From assembly GCA_007922195.1 (NCBI GenBank), contig ML682024.1, positions 2,900,051-2,964,050 on the forward strand: a stretch of DNA of 64,000 nt. The letters run 5' to 3'. Source of the DNA: Podocnemis expansa (Eukaryota; Chordata; Testudines; Podocnemididae). Below, piece by piece: positions 45,318-55,411 of the stretch (position 1 is its first letter; each line of letters starts with the position of its first letter). A program made the position numbers and the translations under genes. The notes under the pieces were generated by a model. The model was not told the DNA's origin. It saw only the letters and a list, made by a program, of their open reading frames with translations, and searched no databases.

Positions 45318-45796
45318 CTTCCTTTTGATTGTTTTAAACCTGCTGCCTATTAATTTCATTGGGGGACACCTAATTCTTGCATGACATGAAATATTAAATA
45401 GCATTTCCTTATTCACTTTCTCCACTCCATTCACAATTTTATAGACCTCTATATCCAGCCTTAGTCATTACTTTCCAAACTGAAAGTCCCAGTTTTATTA
45501 AGCTCTTCTCAGATGGAAGCTGTGCAGTACCCCTAATCATTTCAATGGCTTTTCTCTGTACCTTTTCCAATTCAAGCATATACATATGTTATGAGATTCG
45601 GCAACCAGATCTTCATGCCCTGTTCAAGATGTGGGAGTACCCTGGATTAATACAGTGGCCTTATGATATTTTCTGTCTTATTAAATCCATTTCCTTTCCT
45701 AATGGTTCCTTACTAACATGCCATTAGCTCTTGTGCACATACACTGAACAGAATTTTTCAGAGAACAATCCACAGTAAACTCCCAGCATCTGCTAA
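45318..45796 (-). repeat. CR1 LINE, antisense, segment 2
   Basis: CTTCCTTTTGATTGTTTTAAACC, CCTATTAATTTCATTGGG and TTTCTCTGTACCTTTTCCAA continue segment 1 in CR1 order. The apparent 60-codon plus frame at 45545 lies in this antisense LINE and is not a gene. It ends near ACTCCCAGCATCT, where a second CR1 is inserted. Confidence 0.75.
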
Positions 45797-47504
45797 GACT
45801 TGCTTATATGCTCAGGGTTTACCTGATCGCAATATTTTAAGTCAGAATTTGGGAAGGAATTTTCCCTCAGGGCAGATTGGCAAGGGCTGTGGGGCAGAGG
45901 CAGCCTTAGGCAATTGGGGGGCCCTAGGCGAAGTCCCATTGTGGGGCCCCCTAAAGGGCCCACTATCAGCCCCCACACTGCTACCTTTCCTGTGACCCCA
46001 ATCCCCCCTGCACCCCTAACTGCCCCAATACTACCCCCCCCCAGGGCTCTTTGTTTTGCTGAACCAAACTACATGGCTGGCGCAACCTAGCAAGCCAGGT
46101 AAAGGTTGCAGGGGGATGTCAACATTTGAGGGGCACCAAAATGGGGACTGCACCATTGCGTTCCCTTGTGATGTCACTCGCCTGCACCGGTGTCTGCTGC
46201 ACTGCAGGGGGGTGCCATAAATGGTAACACCGTTCCTGCCAAACTAACATGACTATCCCTCTGGAACTTGTAAATTATTCCTGGGTATGATATTTTTTAA
46301 GATCTTCCCATCATGAAGCTTGTAAATTGATCATCTTTCACTTAACATAAATGAGCTAATGCTGAACTACAGAGTTAAAGTGAACATTTTTAAATTTTTT
46401 TAAAAGTATGAGCATTAACTAATAAATAAAAAGTGGTAACATTAATGATGGCTCAAAAATAACTAAAATACCGCATTTAAAATTTTGGCAGTCAAATCTT
46501 ACACATTTTTCATATAGGCTTGGGTTTATGTGCACTAGACATTTAATAAAAATAATTATAATAAAAATAAGTAAAAAGAGGGTTTCTAGCATGTAACTAT
46601 AAATGAAAAACACCAAATTTCAATGAAATTCTGTGAAGTTCTCAAGTTTATAAGACCCTGGCCCCCTCAAAAATACTAAATAGTAAATACAGAAGAAGCT
46701 AAAAAATTATTTACCAAAAGAAAGACATATAGCACAGACATCACACACAGGTGTAATGATTGCCTAAGGGAAGCACGATATTTAGATGTAGCAGCCTATA
46801 TGGCCTTACCTGGTAACCTGAGCTAAACAAAGCCGAAGTAAAAATTGTCACAAAGTCAAAGGAAAAGGCAAAAGAACAGGCAAAAAAGAAAAGGAAAAGG
46901 CAATATTTCACAAAATTTTTAAAAATGGCAGAATAAATGGCCACACTGAGCAATTGAAAGCTGAGGCCACTGGAAAAGTTCCTGCTATTGTGCTGTCTAT
47001 TGCTTGTTCCTGCTTTTTTAGCATGTCAATGTGAAGGTGATGGGCAGAGAATGGTGAAATCTGCATTTCAGACAAAGCACAGATCCTAATGATAGCTTGA
47101 CCTGATGAGGCAAGAGTGAAAAGTGCTTAGGCTTCCAGCCCTATTAGCTCTGCTAAATGGGAACAATTTCTATATTTTTCTATATTTTCATTTCTGTCCA
47201 CCAAATTGAAGACCGGTCCCTTATTGCTTGGGGCCCTAGGCGGCCGCCTGCTTCGCCTACCCCAAAAGCCGCCACTGCTGTGGGGGACTTTTTACCTTCC
47301 TCTGTAGCATGGGGCATGGGATGGCTCACTTGCAGGTGGATTCTCTGTACTTTAAAGTCTTTAAACATGACTTGACAACTTTAATAACTCAGTCAGAGGT
47401 TAGAGATTTATTACAGGGGTCGGTGAGGTTTTGTGTCCTGCGTTGTGCAGGAAGCCAGATCATCATACTGATCCTTTCCGACCTTAGAGTCTATGAGTCT
47501 ATCT
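45797..47504 (+). mobile_element. CR1 3' end, sense, inserted in the antisense CR1
   Basis: CTCAGGGTTTACCTGATCGC, GGAATTTTCCCTCAGGGCAG, then after a hAT insertion TACCTTCCTCTGTAGCATGG, GTTGTGCAGGAAGCCAGATC and CCTTAGAGTCTATGAGTCT. This is the standard CR1 3' end with its octamer-like tail. It is 5'-truncated, as CR1 insertions usually are. Confidence 0.75.
45895..47277. mobile_element. hAT-type element, CAGAGGCAGCCTTAGGC ends
   Basis: 1383 bp with inverted ends (left GGGGGCCCTAGGCGAAG, right CTTCGCCTACCCC within AGCCGCCACTG) and the exact duplication CTGTGGGG at 45887-45894 and 47278-47285. Ends in CACTG. The AT-rich middle has short frames only. Confidence 0.85.
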
Positions 47505-47691
47505 CAGATGTGGCCAAACTGCAGCTCAGGAGCTACATGTGGCTCTTGAATGAAAAAGTGTGGCTTGCAGAAGAACGTCAGCAAATCAATCTAGTAGGTA
47601 AAAGTATACAGCTATATGCCTCAATGTGGCTCTTGAAGGTTTTGTAATCAACTTGCGTGGCTCTTGAGTTCCACAAGCTTGGCCACCCCTG
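47505..47691. mobile_element. hAT MITE, 187 bp, CAGATGTGGCCAAAC ends
   Basis: Ends CAGATGTGGCCAAACTGCAG and GCTTGGCCACCCCTG, with exact duplication GTCTATCT at 47497-47504 and 47692-47699. It is an internally deleted relative of 43035-45309, sharing the GGCTCTTGA-type subterminal blocks. It landed at the tail of the inserted CR1. Confidence 0.9.
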
Positions 47692-47699
47692 GTCTATCT

Positions 47700-48200
47700 C
47701 TTTCTTGAGTGGTAACAGCTAAATTAGACCCCATTATTTTATATATATCATTGGGCTTCTGTTTTCAAATATGCCTTACTTTGTATTTATCAATATTTAA
47801 TTTCAGCTGCCATTTCGTTGTCCAGTCGTCCAGTTTTGTAAGACCCCTTTGCCTATGTCTACACTAGAAAATTAGTCTGGATTAAGGCAGCTTAATCCAG
47901 ACGAATTTGGTCACTGTCGACACTCAGCTTTGCCTAGTTTGAACTAAAAAGTTAGTTCAAACTTAAAAAAAAGCACAGCTACTTTGAACTAAAAAGTTAG
48001 TTTGAACTAAAAGCCACAGTTAGCTCAGACTAACCAGGCACTGCTTAGTTTGGACTAAGCAAGTCCGAACTAAGCTTGCTAATGTAGAAATAGCCTTTGT
48101 AAAACTCTTCACAGTCTGGTTTGGATTTAATAATCCAAAACTAATAATAATCCAGTTTAATCCTGAGTAATTCTGTAACATGGGCAAAATGTCCACTTTA
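47700..48200 (-). repeat. CR1 LINE, antisense, segment 3, with foldback insertion
   Basis: CTTTCTTGAGTGGTAACAGC, GCCTTACTTTGTATTTATCA and CATTTCGTTGTCCAGTCGTC continue the antisense CR1. The foldback element at 47851-48095 interrupts it, and AACTCTTCACAGTCTGG resumes it at about 48101. Confidence 0.7.
47851..48095. mobile_element. Palindromic foldback element, GTTCAAACTAA type
   Basis: 245 bp from GCCTATGTCTACACTAG to CTAATGTAGAAATAGCC with TTT on each side. The CR1 reference pattern (CCCTTTGTAGCTCTTC) shows the unoccupied site, supporting a 3-bp duplication. The interior has inverted TTAGTTCAAACTTA, TTAGTTTGAACTAA and TCTGGATTAAGGCAG/CTTAATCCAGA modules. Same outer end as 13686 and 23932 but a third module alphabet. 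Confidence 0.75.
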
Positions 48201-48700
48201 GTGTTCACCAGGGGCATCCCTGGTGCCAGCTTTACGGGGCTTGAGCCCGTCAGCACCAGAACTCTGGGTCTCCTGTGGCGGTGGCTGCAGCAGCCGTGCA
48301 CTTAAAGTGTGCAAGCCCCAAATGTACACACCTGAGGCCCAGATCTTTTTCCCAGCCAGGGGCGCTCCTGGTGTTCGCACCTTTTACCGGATCATTTATG
48401 TTGAATGGCATTGGTTTCAGACCAGTAGCCAACTTTGTGTGCTAATCTAAGAAAATGGTCATTCATGAATCACTTCTCAGTTTTCACCAGAGCCATCCTT
48501 AGGGGAGGGCAAATGGGGCAGCCACCATGGGCCCCGCACTTTGGGGGGCCCTGCAGGGCCTGCACCCCTGCTCCCCCATGGCAGGGATCACCACGAGCCC
48601 CACATCTCCCACAGCAAACTCCGAATGTTTTTGGCTGGCAGACACAGGCTCGCTCAGAGGCTGCTCTGCTGGTGAATGGCTTGATGAATGGCTCAGCTGC
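48201..48700. repeat. GC-rich DNA-transposon-like remnants
   Basis: CACCAGGGGCATCCCTGGTG with a matching CAGGGGCGCTCCTGGTG at 48357, and CAGAGCCATCCTTAGGGG at 48488, resemble ends of GC-rich hAT-type elements. Borders and duplications could not be fixed, so this is a tentative label. Overlapping open frames are unsupported. Confidence 0.35.
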
Positions 48701-48704
48701 CTAG

Positions 48705-48826
48705 AGCCCTGCAAATAGTGTAGTGGCTAGCACCTCTGCTTAACATGTAGAAGGTCCTGGGTTCAATTCCCAGGGGGTTGGACTTGATGATCTCATGAGG
48801 TCCCTTCCAGCCCTATGATATGATAA
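48705..48826 (+). repeat. tRNA(Val)-derived SINE with CR1 tail
   Basis: GTGTAGTGGCTAGCACCTCT carries an A-box, CTTAACATG an AAC anticodon-like loop, and GGGTTCAATTCCC (48759-48771) a B-box, in tRNA spacing. It then continues GTTGGACTTGATGATCTC, CCTTCCAGCCCTATGAT, which is the CR1 3' end. This is the architecture of turtle Pol III SINEs mobilised by CR1 machinery. The tRNA part most resembles tRNA-Val(AAC). It lacks a full acceptor stem, so it is not a tRNA gene. Confidence 0.8.
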
Positions 48827-49033
48827 GTTCCCTCCCCCTGGAGCCTGCAGCTAAGCAATTAGCTGGAGGGCAGAGGGAGGTTTAACCCTTTCCTCCTCCA
48901 GCAGATGCTGACAAGTACTGTGGGGAGTCTGGTGGGACCCTTGGCCTGAGCCTGGGGACAGGAGTGCTGGGGATCCAAGAAATCTCCCTGGGCCCTGATT
49001 CACATTGGGCTAGTTGGGGGGGGGGGCAGGTAG

Positions 49034-49684
49034 ATCAGGGATCATGCTGTGACAGACCACTCCCCAGTTCCTGTCCAGTGTGCCACTGTGACCTCCCACT
49101 CCTGAACCCTGCTTTGTCAAGCGACCACTCACTCCTGAGTCAGTCTTCTCCAGCCTCTTGGTGCAATTGGTCCCAGGCAGTGGGTGTATGCCCCCTGGCT
49201 ACTCAAGGGAGAGACTCCCAGCCCCTGTTACTACACCAGGAGCCACTGTCTACAGAGATTGGGAACCACTCCCAAACACCACACACCCAAGTCTGTCAAT
49301 TTAACAAAAAAATGGATTGTGCCCAGCCTCCTTCACTCACATCCTCTAACAATCACACAGCTTTAGGTAAAACAACTACTAGTTTATTGATCAGATTATA
49401 ATTCTAAGTAAGAATATGGCCAAGCATGGCAGAATCACAGTATAAGTAAGTCAGGAGAGGCCACAAGAAAACAAAAGGCAAAACACGCATGCTAACCTAA
49501 TACTTCTACTTAAACTAACCTCATAGTCCAAACAAGTTTATGCTCAAGGCGTTTGGCTGTTAGATGTTTTCACAGCCAGTCCCTGCCTGAGGCCAGGCAG
49601 GACCCATATCTTGCTTGGAGTTGTTTCAAGATGGAGAGCCCCAGCTCAAAAAATCCCTTAAAACTTCCAGATCTCAGTCTTTGT
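49034..49684 (-). repeat. LTR-like family B, left piece
   Basis: From GATCATGCTGTGACAGACC to CCAGATCTCAGTCTTTG. It aligns with the reverse complement of 24830-25595 (GGAGCCACTGTCTACAGAG, AACTACTAGTTTATTGATC, GAATATGGCCAAGCATGGC). It stops at the DIRS terminus, and the rest is at 55412. Confidence 0.6.
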
Positions 49685-49870
49685 TCTCCTTCGAGCGCTG
49701 CTCACATCATTCAGTTACAGGTGTCTACGTGCCGCAGCGCATGGTAGCTTGGAAAGTCTTTAGCATTAGCCTGTCAGGTCAGGGCACACGGCCAACATCC
49801 CCTCCACGCCACGGCCACGGCTATATAAGTGACTGTGACCCCGACTCTCCCAGTTCCTTTTTCTGCCACA
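49685..49870 (+). repeat. DIRS left terminal repeat
   Basis: TTCTCCTTCGAGCGCTGCTC, then CATCATTCAGTTACAGGTG and TAGCCTGTCAGGTCAGGGC. It is inverted relative to 55195-55385 (ACACCTATAACTGAATGTG, CTGACCTGACAGGCTAACG). GGCTATATAAGTGAC (49821-49835) carries a TATA-like motif and may be the element's promoter. Confidence 0.8.
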
Positions 49871-49935
49871 GTGTCGGTTCGGATTAGCGTTATCTTGCGA
49901 AACGCAAGGGCCTGTTCTTTCGCACAGAATTTGAA

Positions 49936-50184
49936 ATGCCAGGATTCAAACCATGCTTAGGATGCTGCAAGGCTTTCCCGATGGACGATCCGCACAAGAA
50001 GTGCCTTGCTTGCTTGGGTGAGTCCCACATCACAGCGGACTGCCCCATCTGCCGATCCTTCAAGCAGAGGACTCGGCTGGAAAGGGAGCATCACCTCCGC
50101 CTCATTTTGGCGACCAGAGCCACTCCACCCGAAAGCGGCCGAGCCACCAGTGCTCCGCCGGACCCTCGATTGGCCCGGGCTTAA
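49936..50184 (+). pseudogene. DIRS Gag N-terminal zinc-knuckle-like segment
   Basis: 82 codons starting MPGFKPCLGCCKAFPMDD. Cysteines occur at residues 7, 10, 11, 24, 27, 38 and 41, with a histidine after the second pair (CLACLGESH, then CPIC), a zinc-binding pattern. Basic residues follow (KQRTRLERE). The frame closes at 50182 and the Pro-rich linker continues in a different frame, suggesting a frameshift. Nucleic-acid binding is inferred from the pattern and from Gag position. The same start recurs at 1429 (minus) and near 6990 (minus). Confidence 0.7.
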
Positions 50185-50734
50185 GCTTCCCGCCGATCCT
50201 CGGTACCAGGCCCAAGATCTCGGCCCTGCCCGGTACCTTCCAGGCACCGACCTTGCCAGTCTCCTGATAGCCTCCCAGCCACCCCGAGCAGGGCCATGGC
50301 TCAGGTACCGGCTTGCCAAAGGTGCTCAAATCCGGCTTCCGTGCAGAACATGAGGCAACCGGCCACAATGGCACCGCCTCCCTCAGCGCTGCTGGACATG
50401 GCACCTCCCACAAGTCCGGCACCGCCTACGCTTCCAGCACCGCCCACAAATCCGGCACCACCGGCAAGCCTGGCGCCACCACCAAGCCTGGTACCACTGG
50501 ACATGGCACCATCGCCAATAACCCCACTTCCGGTACCATCACTTCCAGTACCGTCAGATTCGGCACCGCCAACACTGCACTGATGCCAGTACCATCTCGG
50601 GCCTCCTTGCCCCTCTCTAACCCGGCACTGTCAAACCCGGTACCAGGCCCAAGTTCTACAGCTCCTCACTGCTTCCCCAAGGAATTCTCGGTACCGGACT
50701 GCCGACTATCGGGGGGAGGTCATCAAGGTCATCC
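50185..50734 (+). pseudogene. DIRS Gag proline-rich linker, frame-shifted
   Basis: Readable as APPPSALLDMAPPTSPAPP-like Pro/Ala repeats (50296-50583) and alternatively as Ser/Gly/Thr in another frame. GGTACC and TCGGCACCGCC-type units recur. No domain is expected. Bounded by the Cys-rich segment upstream and the Gag body downstream. Confidence 0.5.
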
Positions 50735-52084
50735 TTGAAGGATCCCTTTCTCCCCCCCACCCCCCAGGAGGAGCACCCGAGAAAGCGAGCTGGCAAAAGC
50801 TCCATGTCACCGAGCATGCAGCACAGGCACCCATCGGGGGAAACACGTGGACCCCTCATAACGCCTATGCCGCCGTTGAGGTCCCTGCACAACGAATGGA
50901 CTCTCGACTGGCTGAATGCGACAGCAGACGACGCCTCCTCCCAGCATGCATATTCACCTGCACCGGAGTCCTCAGATTTCTCCGACGACGAGCTGGACCC
51001 TGATTCTACACAACGAAGCAGATCAAGGGCCCCATCATCTTTGTTGCCTGATGAGAGATTAATCGATATGTCCACCGACTGTGAAGGGGATCCTCGTGTC
51101 AAACATAACCTTCTCCGCCGCATGGTGGTGAACCTGAAGCTCAAGCTAGGGGTAATCCAGGTGGAGGATGACTCCCTCTTTGAAGCGTGTCATCAAGACC
51201 CACCGGCTAAGATTGGAATTCTCTTGCACACCAGGGTGTTCCGCATTGTCCAGGAACGCTGGCAAACACCTTCCTCAATCCCACCAGTGTCCGAAGTAGT
51301 GGACAAGAAATATTCCATCTCCCTGGAAGGTTTTCCCTTCCTGTTTCACCACCCGGCCCCAGGGCCCTTGGTGGTCGACGCAGTCAACCAAAGGGAGAGA
51401 CAAGGCCAACCTAGCACTACCCCCAAGAACAAGGAGGCTCGACCTACTCGACAGGAAAGTTTACTCCTTGGCCGCCCTCCAGCTGCACATCTCAAACCAT
51501 TCTGCTTTGATGACACGGTACATCTTCAACCTGTGGAAAGCCCTACGGAATCTCCAATCGGTCATCCCCGAGGATTGCCTGAGAGACTTCAAAGCGATGC
51601 TGGACGAGAGGGAGAGAGCATCCAGGGACACGCTTGCGGCAACCTGGGATGCAGTGGACACAGCGGCATGCACAATGGCATTGGCCTGGCCTGGCTGCAG
51701 AACTCCGTCCTCTCCATGCAGATGCAACAAATTATTCAGGACCATCCCTTCAAAGGACCCGACCTCTTTGCATCTTCCACAGACGCGAAGCTGCATGGTA
51801 TGAAGGACTCGAGGGCCACTTTGAGGTCCCTCAGGATCTACACCGCGCAACGTGTTAGACGTTCCTCGAAGTCGCACCAGCTACAACTGCAGCTACAGCA
51901 ACTGAAACAACAGCTGCAGCTGCAGACCCAGTTCCCAAGATCTCTCCAGTTTCCCCAGCGCCACCTCAGGGACCTGGACAAGCACAAAGGCTGGGCAGGT
52001 AAAGGGGGTAAACTGGGCGCCTCCCAGTCGGGGCGGCACGGACAAGGGTCGGACCATTCATCAGGCCGCAAACAACGTTTTTGA
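50735..52084 (+). pseudogene. DIRS Gag body, 449-codon open frame with internal shifts
   Basis: The first 230 residues (EWTLDWLN, LLRRMVVNLKLKLGVIQVE, EVVDKKYSISLEGFPFLF) are colinear with the minus-strand copy A Gag. Near 51440-51460 the original frame is lost: the expected LAALQLHISNHSALMTRY continues in the +2 frame (51468-51690). The long frame rejoins at about 51700 with WLQNSVLSMQMQQIIQDH. The ORF is therefore open by chance across its middle. Residues about 390-410 are Gln/Leu-rich (LQLQLQQLKQQLQLQ), likely coiled coil. No protease domain is seen. Confidence 0.7.
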
Positions 52085-52129
52085 TGGTCCCTCCGAGGGC
52101 AGCACTCCACAGCCCCTGTTCTCCCCCCA

Positions 52130-52960
52130 CCGCCTCCACCACTTCACCCCACGGTGGATCCAGGTCACTTCGGACCACTGGGTCCTCAACGCAGTAGCAA
52201 GAGGATACCACATCCAGTTCCTCTCAACCCCCCAGGAAAGGAAACTATCCCCTCCTGTAATCCCAGAGAACCCTGATCTGCTAGGCAAGCTCAAGGCTGA
52301 ATGCCTAAAGTTACTCTCCCTCGGAGCCGTCGAAAAGGTTCCCAAGAGGGAATGCAGCAAAGGGTTGTATTCCTGCTACTTCCTGGTCCCCAAACCCAGC
52401 AGGAACCTACGGCCCATCCTAGAACTCAGAGCTCTCAACAGAAACATAAAGAAAATAATATTCTGCATGATCTCCCTACCACAGATCATTCCCTCCCTGT
52501 CCCAAGGACTGTGGTTCACGGCCCTCGACCTAAAGGACACTTACTTCCACATAGCCATCCAGCCCCACCATAGGTGGTTCCTCAGGTTTGTAGTGGCACA
52601 ACGCCATTACCAGTTTACCACCCTCCCCTTTGGGTTATCGCTAGTCCCCAGGGTGTTCACAAAGTGTGTCGCACTGGTTGCAGTGTTCTTACGCAGGAGG
52701 GGTGTAAGAATCCACCCCACCTGGATGACTGGCTCATAGTGGGCACGTCAGGTTGACAAGTACAAGACCATGTCGATGTCATAATGAACCTGTGCGAGTT
52801 CCTGGGCTTTCGCATAAACTTGGAAAAGTCCAAGCTTTGCCCCACCCAGGACATAGAGTTCATTGGGGCACGCCTGGATGCTCGGCAAGGCATTGAATCC
52901 TTGCCCCTGTCAAGATTTTGGTCCATCTGCACCATCATCACGGAGCTCCAGGCACCCCGG
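52130..52960 (+). pseudogene. DIRS reverse transcriptase
   Basis: Readable blocks are LVPKPSRNLRPILELRALN, then GLWFTALDLKDTYFHIAI (motif A with catalytic Asp) and FTTLPFGLSLVPRVFTK (motif B). The motif C region is in a different frame (52574-52756) as PHLDDWLIVG: the usual first Tyr is His, and the two Asp are kept. A third frame (52784 on) gives LGFRINLEKSKLCPTQ and IEFIGARLDARQG, the thumb side. So at least two frameshifts lie between motif B and the thumb. The enzyme would copy element RNA into DNA; it cannot be made from this copy. Confidence 0.85.
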
Positions 52961-53189
52961 GCTGACCACAGCGCGCAGATGCATGCAGCTCCTGTGGCAC
53001 ATGGCAGCAGTCACATCAGTAATCTGAACAGCCCGCCTGCGGATGCAACCATTCCAGCTCTGGTTCGCCACAAGCTTCCAGCCAGAACGGGACCATCTCG
53101 ACAAGGTAATCTCGGTACCCTAGCATGCCCTGGAGTCCCTCCAAATCTGGCAGGACCCCAACTTCGCGATGGGGGGAATCCTGTTCAGG

Positions 53190-53815
53190 GAGTCCCAACC
53201 TGCAGTAACCCTGATAACAGATGCCTCCAACCTGGGGTGGGGCGCCCACCTGTCTGGGCACCTCTCCACGCAAGGTGCCTGAAGCCCCGAGGACAGTCTC
53301 CTCCACATAAATGTGAAGGAGCTCAGGGCCATCAGACTGGCCTGTGTGACCTTCCTGGACCAGATCCAGGGCAGAGTGGTCCAAATCCTCTCAGACAACA
53401 CAGCGGCCATGTTCCACACGAACTGCCAAGGGGGAGTCTGCTCCTCGGCCCTATGCAAGGAAGCAACCAAGCTGTGGCAACTAGCGATAGAACATCACTT
53501 CATGCCAACCGCCGCCCATCTCCCCAGGGTGGACAATGGCATAGCGGACTCACTCAGCAGAAAGCCGCTGGTGAATCACGAGTGGTCCTGCCACAACGAG
53601 GTTTTCTCCCTGCTGACAGTCAGGTGGGGAACCCCTCAGATCGGCCTCTTTTCCACAGCACAGAACCACAAATGCGCTTGGTTCTACTCCCTCCGAGGTT
53701 GGGAGAAGGAGTCTCTCAGCGATGCCTTTCTCCTCAACTGGTCAGGAGTCCTAATGTATGCCTTCCCGCCAATTCCTCTGATTCACAAGGTACTTCTGAA
53801 GGTCCTCACAGATGA
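53190..53815 (+). pseudogene. DIRS RNase H and following conserved region
   Basis: VTLITDASNLGWGAHL (53199-53252) gives the first RNase H Asp. KELRAIRLACVTF the Glu helix, VQILSDNTAAM the second Asp, and HLPRVDNGIADSLSR the last acidic site. The first motif and the rest are in different frames, with a stop or shift near 53280. The downstream YAFPPIPLIHKVLLK and IAPDWPMQHWFPLL are typical of DIRS between RNase H and the recombinase. The 53313-54131 frame runs on out of phase past 53909, where the recombinase frame begins. Confidence 0.8.
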
Positions 53816-53908
53816 GGCACTCATCATCCTGATAGCCCCGGACTGGCCCATGCAGCACTGGTTCCCTCTCCTACAAGACATGTCAGTGAGGACCCTGCTC
53901 TGCCTCCC

Positions 53909-55081
53909 ATGGTGGGCGGACCTTCTGACACAGGACTTGGGACACCTTCGACACCCCAACCCAGGCCTCCTGCACCTAACAGCCTGGATGCTCTCTGGCT
54001 CAGTGAGCAAGAGAGACACTGCTCAGATAGGGTTAAAAAGGTCCTGGCTGGTAGCAGAAAACCTTCCACCAGGTCCACCTATATCACAAAATGGAACCAC
54101 TTCTTCACTTGGTGCCATGACAAAAACATAGACTCTATCTCCACACCAGTACAGGCAACCTTAGCTTACCTTCTTGACCTAAGGGAGAAAGGCCTATCTC
54201 TGTCATCATTGAAAGTGTATTTGGCAGCAATCTTGGCCTTTCACCAAACGACAAATGGGGTCCCACTCTTCTCACACCCCATCTGCCATAGATTCCTGAA
54301 AGGAATGGCAAAACTTTTTCCCCACATCCATAACCTCACCCTGCAGTGGGACCTGAACGTGGTGCTACGGGCTCTGACAGAACCGCCGTATGAGCCTCTA
54401 GACTCAGCCACCCTGCTAGTGCTGTCCTGGAAGGTGGCTTTCCTGGTGGCCATTACATTGGCCAGAAGGGTCTCAGAGCTACAAGCCCTATCCTCTGAAC
54501 CCCCATATACAGTTTTCTTTCCCGACAAGGTGGTCCTGCGTCACCACCCCTCATTCCTGCCCAAGATTGCCACCCTCTTCCACACGAATCAAGAAATCTG
54601 CCTGCAAGTCTTCTATCCAGACCCACAGGTGACGGAAAACCAGAGACGGTGGCACACCCTGGATGTGAGGAGAGCACTCCTAACCTACATTGAGCTCACC
54701 CGTTCCTTCCTCAAGACCCTGCAACTGTTTGTGGTGGTCGTGGAACACATGAGAGGTTCTCCGGTATCCTCCCAATGCATCTCCAAATGGATTGTGAACT
54801 GCATTAAAGACTGCTACGGAAGGTCAAACACGCCTCTCCCAGAGACTGTGAGAGCCCACTCTACCAGAGCTCAGGCGTCTTCCACGGCCTTCCTCGCTAA
54901 GGTCCCGATCCAAGAGATCTGCAGGGCAGCTACGTGGTCGTCGGTACGTACTTCACGACGCACTATGCCATTGCCCAACAGGCGAGAAATGATGCCGCTG
55001 TGGGCAGAGCTGTACTCAGTGTGGGTAGACTGTAACTCCTCCCACCATCCCTGGGTACGGCTAGCAGTCACCGGTAACTGA
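53909..55081 (+). pseudogene. DIRS tyrosine recombinase, frame lost before the Tyr
   Basis: 390 codons. The SAM-like N-terminal domain covers residues about 35-125 (STRSTYITKWNHFFTWCH, SLKVYLAAILAFHQ). The catalytic domain has Arg I in TLARRVSELQ (residues 186-187) and the H-x-x-R box as RAHSTRAQ (His317, Arg320). Just after AATWSSVRT (residue 348) the frame shifts. The expected FTTHYAI nucleophile tyrosine is encoded by the DNA at 54951-54971 but in another frame, so the ORF ends in an unrelated tail. It is the best-preserved DIRS gene in the window. The role would be integration of circular DIRS DNA. Confidence 0.85.
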
Positions 55082-55175
55082 ATGATGTGAGCAGCGCTCG
55101 AAGAAGAACGGTTGGTTACTCACTGTAACTGTCTTTTTTCGAGATGGGCTGCTCACATACATTCAGGTCCCTCCC
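55076..55175 (+). repeat. DIRS internal complementary region
   Basis: CTGAATGATGTGAGCAGCGC, then GAAGAAGAACGGTTGGTTAC and TTTTTTCGAGATGGGCTGCTC. The first half is the complement of the left terminal start, and the second half is the complement of the right terminal end (GAGCAGCCCATCTCGAAG). This is how DIRS elements complete their ends via a circular intermediate. Confidence 0.75.
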
Positions 55176-55194
55176 ACCATCCCTGCTAACGGAG

Positions 55195-55411
55195 TTGGCG
55201 AAGGTATGTGGAACTGGGAGGGTCAGAGTCATGGCCACCTATATAGCCACGGCTGCGGCATGGAGGGGGTGTTGGCCATGCGCCCTGACCTGACAGGCTA
55301 ACGCTAAAGACTTTCTGAGCTACCATGAGCTGCGGCATGTAGACACCTATAACTGAATGTGTGTGAGCAGCCCATCTCGAAGAAGGATGGTTACGGTGAG
55401 TAACCAACCAT
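55195..55411 (+). repeat. DIRS right terminal repeat
   Basis: GGAGTTGGCGAAGGTATGTG to GGTTACGGTGAGTAACCAAC. The segment 55210-55385 is the inverted counterpart of 49688-49860, with TATATAGCC likewise mirrored. Terminal GTTAC/GTAAC motifs close it. Confidence 0.75.

Larger units (their letters stand above)
49685..55411 (+). mobile_element. DIRS retrotransposon, near full length (copy C)
   Basis: A 5.7-kb element with all DIRS parts in order: left terminal repeat, Cys-rich Gag, proline-rich linker, Gag body, reverse transcriptase, RNase H, tyrosine recombinase, internal complementary region and an inverted right terminal repeat. DIRS elements use a tyrosine recombinase instead of a DDE integrase and make no target duplication. 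None is visible here, and the flanking LTR B halves abut directly. Several frameshifts break gag, RT and recombinase, so the copy is inactive, but divergence from a coding ancestor looks modest. Confidence 0.9.

Noticed and set aside
45545..45727. 60-codon plus frame with a plausible globular sequence
   Set aside because: It is the antisense reading of a CR1 LINE segment.
48720..48790. Possible functional tRNA-Val gene
   Set aside because: The acceptor stem is incomplete and the sequence runs straight into a CR1 tail, so it is a SINE head.
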